Shown here one piece after another: positions 4,443-8,766 of a DNA stretch of 8,766 nucleotides (within the stretch, counting starts at the first letter, position 1; each line of letters begins with the position of its first letter). Made by a program: the position numbers and the translations under genes. The stretch lies in the NCBI GenBank assembly GCA_016296235.1, contig JAEDJR010000078.1:1-8766 (forward strand). Reading direction: 5' to 3'. A model generated the notes under the pieces. The model made no database searches. It was not told where the DNA came from and saw only the letters and a program-made list of their open reading frames with translations. This DNA comes from Oscillospiraceae bacterium. Its GTDB lineage: Bacteria; Bacillota; Clostridia; Oscillospirales; Oscillospiraceae.

Positions 4443-6794
4443 ATGACGTTGAAGGAATTAAGGATAGGAGAAAGCGCCCGGGTGACGGCGGTGGGCGGCT
4501 CCGGCGCCTTACGGCAGCATTTTCTGGATATGGGCGTCATTCCCGGCGCTGAGGTGACTTTGATCAAACTGGCTCCCATGGGCGATCCCATGGAACTGCG
4601 GATTCACGGCTATGAGCTGACCTTACGGCTGGACGATGCGGCGCAGATTAAGGTGGAGCCCGTCTCCGCGCAGCAGACTGCCCAACCCGGCCGGCCTGTC
4701 CGCCGCAGCAGTGTGCAGCATCCCGGCCTGGGCCAAAGCGGCATCTATCATACAAAGTCAGACGGAATGGCATTGCCGGAAGGGGAGACCCTGACGTTTG
4801 CGCTGGCAGGAAACCAGAACTGCGGCAAGACGACCCTGTTTAACCAGCTGACCGGCTCCAACCAGCATGTGGGAAACTTCCCCGGTGTCACCGTGGATCG
4901 CAAGGACGGCGTTATTCGCGGCCAGGAGCACACCCTGGTCACGGATCTTCCCGGAATCTATTCCATGTCGCCCTACACCAGTGAGGAGCTGGTGACCCGC
5001 CGGTTTATTCTGGAGGAGAAACCCAAGGGCATCATCAACATTGTGGATGCCACCAACATTGAGCGCAACCTCTATCTGACCATGCAGCTGATGGAGCTGA
5101 ACATTCCTATGGTTCTGGCTCTGAACATGATGGATGAAGTCCGGGAGAACGGCGGTGCCGTGCTGGTCAACGAACTGGAACAGCGGCTGGGGATCCCTGT
5201 GGTGCCAATCTCCGCTTTGAAGGGCGAGGGCATCAGCGAGCTGGTGGATCATGCCATCCATGTGGCCCGCAACCAGGAGCGTCCCGGCCGTCAGGACTTC
5301 TGCGATCCTCTGGATCATGACGGCGCCGTGCACCGCTGCCTCCACGGAATCATGCATCTGATTGATGACCACGCCCGCAATGCCGGAATTCCCCGCCGAT
5401 TCGCCGCCAGCAAGCTGGCGGAAGGGGATCAGGATATCCTGCGCCGCCTGCAATTGGATCGGAACGAGCAGGAGATGCTGGAGCATATCATCCAGCAGAT
5501 GGAGGAGGAGCGCGGCCTGGATCGGGCGGCCGCTGTGGCGGATATGCGCTATCAGTTCATTGAGAGCGTCTGCAGCCAGGCTGTGGTGAAGCCCCGGGAG
5601 AGCAAGGGCCATATCCGCAGCCAGAAGCTGGACCGGTTCCTGACGGGCAAATACACGGCCATCCCGGCCTTTGTGGCCATCATGGGACTGGTGTTCTGGC
5701 TGACCTTCGGCGTCATCGGCGCGTGGATGGCGGAGATGCTGGAGCTGGGCATCGAGGCCCTGACCAATCTGGTGGACGCCGGGTTCACAGCCTTCGGCAT
5801 CAATCCCGTGGTTCATTCCCTGATCATTGATGGTATTTTTAATGGTGTTGGCAGCGTCCTGAGCTTCCTGCCGGTGATTGTGACCCTGTTTTTCTTCCTG
5901 TCCATTCTGGAAGACAGCGGATATATGGCCCGGGTAGCCTTTGTCATGGATAAGCTGCTGCGGAAGATCGGCCTGTCGGGCCGCAGCATCGTTCCCATGC
6001 TCATCGGCTTCGGCTGCACGGTCCCCGGCGTCATGGCCACCCGGACCCTGCCCTCGGACCGGGACCGGAAAATGACCATTCTCCTGACGCCCTTTATGAG
6101 CTGCACCGCCAAAGTGCCCATCTATGCCTTTTTCTCGGCGGCCTTTTTCCCGGATCACGGCGCCCTTGTAATGATTATTCTGTACTTCGGCGGTATTGTG
6201 GCCGGAATCGTCATGGCACTGCTGCTGCGCAGCACCCTGTTCCGTGGGGAACCGGTGCCCTTTGTGATGGAGCTGCCCAACTATCGCTTCCCGGGCCTGA
6301 AAAATGTGGGCCAGCTGCTGTGGGAGAAGGCCCAGGACTTCCTGACCCGGGCGTTCACAGTGATCTTTGTGGCAACCATCGTGATCTGGTTCCTGCAGAC
6401 CTTCGATATCCGGTTCAATGTGGTGACCGATTCGCAATCCAGCCTTTTGGCCTCCGTGGCAGGCCTGATTGCACCGGTCTTTGCGCCCCTTGGCTTCGGC
6501 AACTGGCAGATCTCCACAGCCCTCATCACCGGCTTCATGGCCAAGGAGAGCGTGGTGTCCACCCTGACGGTGCTGCTGGGCGGCATGGAGCTGACCCGCT
6601 TCCTGACGCCTCTGTCCGCGGTGAGCCTGCTGACCTTCACGCTGCTCTATACGCCCTGCGTGGCGGCCATTTCCTCGGTCAAGCGGGAATTGGGGAGCAA
6701 ATGGGCCGCAGCTATGGTGGTGGGCCAGTGCGTGATTGCCTGGATTGCAGCGCTGCTGGTTCATACCGTGGGTCTGCTGTGCGGGGTGATGTGA
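4443..6794 (+). CDS. feoB: Fused FeoA-FeoB ferrous iron transporter
   Basis: This 783-residue protein imports Fe2+ across the cytoplasmic membrane. Residues 1-75 are a complete FeoA SH3-like domain (HFLDMGVIPGAEVTLIKLAPMGDP), joined by a polar linker (about 76-115) to FeoB. The GTPase motifs are G1 GNQNCGKT (123-130), G2 Thr150 in FPGVTVD, G3 DLPG (168-171), G4 NMMD (228-231) and G5 ISALKG (256-261). A helical regulatory region follows to about 400. The membrane domain has hydrophobic segments near 404-428, 464-490, 573-597, 636-653, 690-712 and 725-780, and the conserved core pieces GFGCTVPGVMATRTL (522-536), FMSCTAKVPIYAFF (551-564), GFMAKES (697-703) and TPCVAAISSVKREL (737-750). G1 has Gln-Asn-Cys where Pro-Asn-Ser is more usual in FeoB. 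AAGGAGG at 4429-4435, 7 nt before the ATG, supports the start. It is first in its operon, under a likely metal-responsive operator. Confidence 0.97.
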   Translation: MTLKELRIGESARVTAVGGSGALRQHFLDMGVIPGAEVTLIKLAPMGDPMELRIHGYELTLRLDDAAQIKVEPVSAQQTAQPGRPVRRSSVQHPGLGQSGIYHTKSDGMALPEGETLTFALAGNQNCGKTTLFNQLTGSNQHVGNFPGVTVDRKDGVIRGQEHTLVTDLPGIYSMSPYTSEELVTRRFILEEKPKGIINIVDATNIERNLYLTMQLMELNIPMVLALNMMDEVRENGGAVLVNELEQRLGIPVVPISALKGEGISELVDHAIHVARNQERPGRQDFCDPLDHDGAVHRCLHGIMHLIDDHARNAGIPRRFAASKLAEGDQDILRRLQLDRNEQEMLEHIIQQMEEERGLDRAAAVADMRYQFIESVCSQAVVKPRESKGHIRSQKLDRFLTGKYTAIPAFVAIMGLVFWLTFGVIGAWMAEMLELGIEALTNLVDAGFTAFGINPVVHSLIIDGIFNGVGSVLSFLPVIVTLFFFLSILEDSGYMARVAFVMDKLLRKIGLSGRSIVPMLIGFGCTVPGVMATRTLPSDRDRKMTILLTPFMSCTAKVPIYAFFSAAFFPDHGALVMIILYFGGIVAGIVMALLLRSTLFRGEPVPFVMELPNYRFPGLKNVGQLLWEKAQDFLTRAFTVIFVATIVIWFLQTFDIRFNVVTDSQSSLLASVAGLIAPVFAPLGFGNWQISTALITGFMAKESVVSTLTVLLGGMELTRFLTPLSAVSLLTFTLLYTPCVAAISSVKRELGSKWAAAMVVGQCVIAWIAALLVHTVGLLCGVM

Positions 6795-6795
6795 G

Positions 6796-6945
6796 ATGAA
6801 CGGCTGGAGTGTTGTCCTGCTGATTCTGGTGGTGCTGGCCATCCTGGCGGCCTTACGATACATAAAAAAACATGGGGCCTCCTGCGGCTGCAGCTGTTCC
6901 GGCTGCAGCGCCGATTGCCCCAGACGGAGAAAGGATTCCAAGTGA
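6796..6945 (+). CDS. FeoB-associated Cys-rich membrane microprotein
   Basis: This 49-residue ORF begins one base after the feoAB stop. Residues 4-20 form a single hydrophobic membrane helix (WSVVLLILVVLAILAAL), then RYIKKHG gives a positively charged cytoplasmic boundary. The tail carries five cysteines in a CxCxCxxCxxxC pattern (30, 32, 34, 37, 41) and ends in the basic stretch RRRKDSK. Position and architecture match the FeoB-associated Cys-rich membrane protein family (PF12669 as I recall it). Its role is not established; metal handling at the FeoB exit or sensing of iron or redox state, by analogy with FeoC, is a reasonable inference. Ribosome binding looks weak (GGGGTGA at the end of feoB), so it is probably translated by coupling. 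Its stop overlaps the next start (TGATG). Confidence 0.88.
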   Translation: MNGWSVVLLILVVLAILAALRYIKKHGASCGCSCSGCSADCPRRRKDSK

Positions 6946-7589
6946 TGTTTACAGGCTTTACGCCGCAGACCATTGATTTTCTCTGGGGGATCCGCCTGAA
7001 CAACAACCGGGACTGGTTCCTGGCCCACAAGGCGGACTACCAGACGTATCTCTATGAGCCCATGAAGGCCCTGTCTCAGGAGGTGTTTGCACCCTTCCGG
7101 GAGGTGCCCAACCTGGCCTGCAAGCTGTCCCGAATATATAAAGATGCCAGAATGCACCCGGCGGTACCCTATAAGGAGAGCTTGTGGCTCAGCATGCGGC
7201 CGGACAATCTGCCCTGGAGCGAACAGCCGACCCTCTATTTTGAAATCCGTCCCGAGGGCTACAGCTACGGTTTCGTCCTGTGGCGGCCCAGGACGGAGGC
7301 CTTGACGCGGTTCCGGACCATGCTTCTGGAGCGGCCGGGAGAGTTTTCCGATCTGGTGTCTCAAATCCAGGCATCCACCGGCGTCCCGTTCTGCGGAGAG
7401 GCTTATGCCCGGAAAAAGCCCTGCCCCAATCCCGAGGCGGAGCCCTATTTCAATCTGAAAAGCCTGCAGATGGATCTGGACTGCAGCCCCGATGCATTGC
7501 TGTATTCTCCGCAGCTGGCCGGGGAGGTCACCCGCACCCTGCAGGCCCTGTATCCCCTGTACGAATACTGCCTGAAATTTACAACATAA
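6945..7589 (+). CDS. DUF2461 family protein
   Basis: The protein is 214 residues from the ATG at 6945. The frame can be extended to a TTG at 6915, but the ATG overlaps the preceding stop and has AAGGA (6931-6935) 9 nt upstream, so it is preferred. Features typical of DUF2461 are the N-terminal GFTPQTIDFL, the NNNRDWF motif (19-25) and SRIYKDARMHPAVPYKESLWL (62-82), equivalent to the family's RIyRDxRFsxdKxPYK motif. The segment TLYFEIRPEGYSYGFVLW is the conserved core strand pair. No signal peptide or membrane segment is seen, so it is probably cytoplasmic. The biochemical function of the family is not known to me. It shares the feo transcript, but a role in iron metabolism is only suggested by position. 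Confidence 0.9.
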   Translation: MFTGFTPQTIDFLWGIRLNNNRDWFLAHKADYQTYLYEPMKALSQEVFAPFREVPNLACKLSRIYKDARMHPAVPYKESLWLSMRPDNLPWSEQPTLYFEIRPEGYSYGFVLWRPRTEALTRFRTMLLERPGEFSDLVSQIQASTGVPFCGEAYARKKPCPNPEAEPYFNLKSLQMDLDCSPDALLYSPQLAGEVTRTLQALYPLYEYCLKFTT

Positions 7590-7600
7590 GCCTGTTTTGT

Positions 7601-7651
7601 GAAAAACTGCCTGGTTCCGCCGTAAAAGGCCCGGAAATCCGGCAGTTTTTC
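7601..7651. repeat. Inverted repeat (arms 1 and 2) after DUF2461
   Basis: GAAAAACTGCC (7601-7611) and GGCAGTTTTTC (7641-7651) are perfect 11-bp complements. The intervening 29 nt can extend the stem (GG-TTCCG with CGGAA-AT-CC). With A-run, GC stem and T-run it looks like a bidirectional intrinsic terminator starting 11 nt past the DUF2461 stop. Arm 2 is also needed for the next hairpin, so the two cannot form together. Confidence 0.7.
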
Positions 7652-7681
7652 TGCTTCACTGAGGAAAAACTGCTTCTTTTT
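7642..7681 (+). terminator. Intrinsic terminator (arms 2 and 3) of the feo-DUF2461 operon
   Basis: GCAGTTTTTC (7642-7651) pairs perfectly with GAAAAACTGC (7664-7673) across a 12-nt loop, followed at once by TTCTTTTT (7674-7681). Stem plus T-tract is the standard intrinsic terminator form on the plus strand. It separates the iron operon from spoIVB. Confidence 0.7.
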
Positions 7682-7758
7682 ACTATCACCGGGCCTGACT
7701 GCGACCGAAGGAAAACAGCCATATTAAGAGAGGAAAACGCGCAGCGAGGAGATGGAAC

Positions 7759-8709
7759 ATGAAAAAACAAATCATACGATTGCTGACAGCAGCCTGCCTG
7801 GCGCTGGCTTGCAGCATTTCGGCGGCAGCACTACCCAAAACCCTGATTCCCGGCGGCTGCACCATCGGCGTGAAGCTGTATACCCAGGGCCTGGTGGTGA
7901 CAGGCTTTGAAAGCCGGTCGGCGGCAAAGGCGGCGGGACTGAAGAAGGGTGATGTGATCATCCAGGTGGACGGTGAGGCGGTGCATACGGCGGCGGCTCT
8001 GCGGGAGTGCCTGGAGGAGGAGCAGGTGATTCTGAAAATTTTGCGCAACGGCAGGGAAGCGGAGTTCTGCGTCCGGCCCAACGGCAACCAGATCGGCGCC
8101 TACGTCCGGGATTCTCTGGCGGGTATTGGAACGGTCACCTATTATGATCCCGACACCGGTGCTTTTGGCGCCTTGGGGCACGGAGTCAGCGACTCGGAGA
8201 CCAAAATGCTCCTGCCGGTGGAAGCCGGTGTGGTGGTAGAATCTTCCGTAGCCGATGTGAAAAAGGGGAGAGACGGCGCGCCGGGAGAACTGAAGGGCAG
8301 CTTTGACGTGAACACCATTCTGGGCAAGGTGGAGCGCAACGCAGAGCGGGGAATTTTCGGCACTCTGGACGTGCCCATTCCCGGGACGCCTCTGCCTGTG
8401 GCGGAGGCCGGGGAAGCGGAACCCGGCCCGGCAGAGATCTGGGCCAATGTGGACGGCCGGGAGGTACGCTCTTATTCTGTGGAGATTCTGCGAATTTACC
8501 CCCACGCGGACGAAACCGGCCGGAACTTGCTGCTGGAGGTCACAGATCCGGCCCTGCTGGCTACCACCGGCGGAATCGTCCAGGGCATGTCCGGCTCGCC
8601 CATTATTCAAAACGGCAGGCTGTTGGGCGCCGTCACCCATGTCCTGGTCAACGACTCGGCGAAGGGGTATGGAATTTTTATCGAAAACATGCTGGACGTA
8701 GCGGGATAA
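7759..8709 (+). CDS. spoIVB: SpoIVB serine peptidase (stage IV sporulation protein B, family S55)
   Basis: SpoIVB is made in the forespore, secreted into the space between the forespore membranes, and triggers processing of pro-sigma-K in the mother cell. The 316-residue protein opens with a signal peptide or membrane anchor (about 5-24), then LIPGGCTIGVKL (29-40), which begins a PDZ domain (to about 107; AAKAAGLKKGDVIIQVDG). The S55 catalytic triad is visible by comparison with B. subtilis: His141 in ALGHGVSD, Asp263 in VTDPALL and Ser278 in GGIVQGMSGSPIIQNG. The Asp-Ser distance of 15 residues equals that of B. subtilis (363/378). AVTHVLVNDSAKGYGIFIENML is the family C-terminus. It is about 110 residues shorter than the B. 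subtilis protein, mainly before and around the PDZ domain. GAGGAG at 7746-7751, 7 nt before the ATG, supports the start. I cannot assign a sporulation-sigma promoter with confidence. Confidence 0.97.
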   Translation: MKKQIIRLLTAACLALACSISAAALPKTLIPGGCTIGVKLYTQGLVVTGFESRSAAKAAGLKKGDVIIQVDGEAVHTAAALRECLEEEQVILKILRNGREAEFCVRPNGNQIGAYVRDSLAGIGTVTYYDPDTGAFGALGHGVSDSETKMLLPVEAGVVVESSVADVKKGRDGAPGELKGSFDVNTILGKVERNAERGIFGTLDVPIPGTPLPVAEAGEAEPGPAEIWANVDGREVRSYSVEILRIYPHADETGRNLLLEVTDPALLATTGGIVQGMSGSPIIQNGRLLGAVTHVLVNDSAKGYGIFIENMLDVAG

Positions 8710-8715
8710 CTAACA

Positions 8716-8744
8716 GACCCTCCCGGGGAAAGCCTGGGAGGGTC
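8716..8744. terminator. Hairpin downstream of spoIVB (probable terminator)
   Basis: GACCCTCCCGGG (8716-8727) pairs with CCTGGGAGGGTC (8733-8744) across a GAAAG loop, giving 12 pairs with one G-T wobble. It starts 6 bp after the spoIVB stop. No T-tract follows, so termination would be through a non-canonical hairpin-only form; the placement still favours a transcript end. Only 22 bases follow it in the window, and I see nothing in them. Confidence 0.55.
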
Positions 8745-8766
8745 ATGAGCCTCGTGCCCCCTCCAC

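Noticed and set aside
4758..7364. Very long minus-strand ORF (868 codons) opposite feoAB, the microprotein and DUF2461
   Set aside because: The translation is rich in His, Gln and Gly with no domain or membrane pattern, as expected for the reverse of GC-rich codons. It spans three real genes and has no ribosome-binding site I would accept.
7695..7727. Possible sigma-A promoter for spoIVB (CTGACT and TATTAA)
   Set aside because: The spacer is 21 bp and both boxes are weak. A sporulation sigma factor would be expected for this gene, and I could not find a convincing sigma-F or sigma-G pair by eye.
7579..7770. Small minus-strand ORF in the gap before spoIVB
   Set aside because: The gap is explained by the three-arm hairpin region. 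The ORF would translate through the terminator and has no homology I recognise.

Overview
The window reads as chromosomal DNA of an anaerobic, endospore-forming member of the Clostridia. The evidence is a SpoIVB sporulation protease, a fused FeoA-FeoB ferrous-iron transporter with a FeoB-associated Cys-rich microprotein, and a citrate lyase cluster, all GC-rich in coding sequence. An Oscillospiraceae-type gut bacterium is my best guess, but this is inference from gene content and composition only. There are nine protein genes, no RNA genes, no mobile elements and no CRISPR array. No gap between genes exceeds 300 bases.

Left part (1-3323): citrate lyase. On the minus strand citD (acyl carrier subunit), citE (beta subunit) and citF (alpha subunit, cut off by the left edge) form a tightly overlapping operon read leftwards. 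citC, which encodes the ligase that acetylates and so activates the acyl carrier subunit, is read rightwards from the same roughly 100-bp AT-rich gap. The two transcription units appear to be driven by back-to-back promoters that share one self-complementary -35 hexamer (TTGCAA). Each has a 17-bp spacer and a perfect TATAAT -10. citX and citG, needed to make and attach the prosthetic group, are not in the window.

Middle (3335-4341): a gene translationally coupled to citC encodes an unusual protein. An N-terminal P-loop NTPase domain is joined to a C-terminal domain resembling the alanyl-tRNA editing (SAD/AlaX) fold, with altered metal-ligand spacing. Its function is unknown to me and it is the best candidate here for undescribed biology. 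A long hairpin follows it.

Right-middle (4373-7681): an iron-uptake operon. A strong promoter (TTGACA-17-TATACT) is followed at once by a palindrome suited to a metal-dependent repressor, then the feoA-feoB fusion, the Cys-rich membrane microprotein, and a DUF2461 gene that overlaps the microprotein stop codon. Past DUF2461 three repeated arms can form two mutually exclusive hairpins, the second being a good intrinsic terminator.

Right end (7759-8766): spoIVB, encoding the PDZ-containing serine protease that signals from the forespore to activate pro-sigma-K processing, followed by a hairpin. spo0A is commonly the next gene in spore formers and may lie just outside the window.
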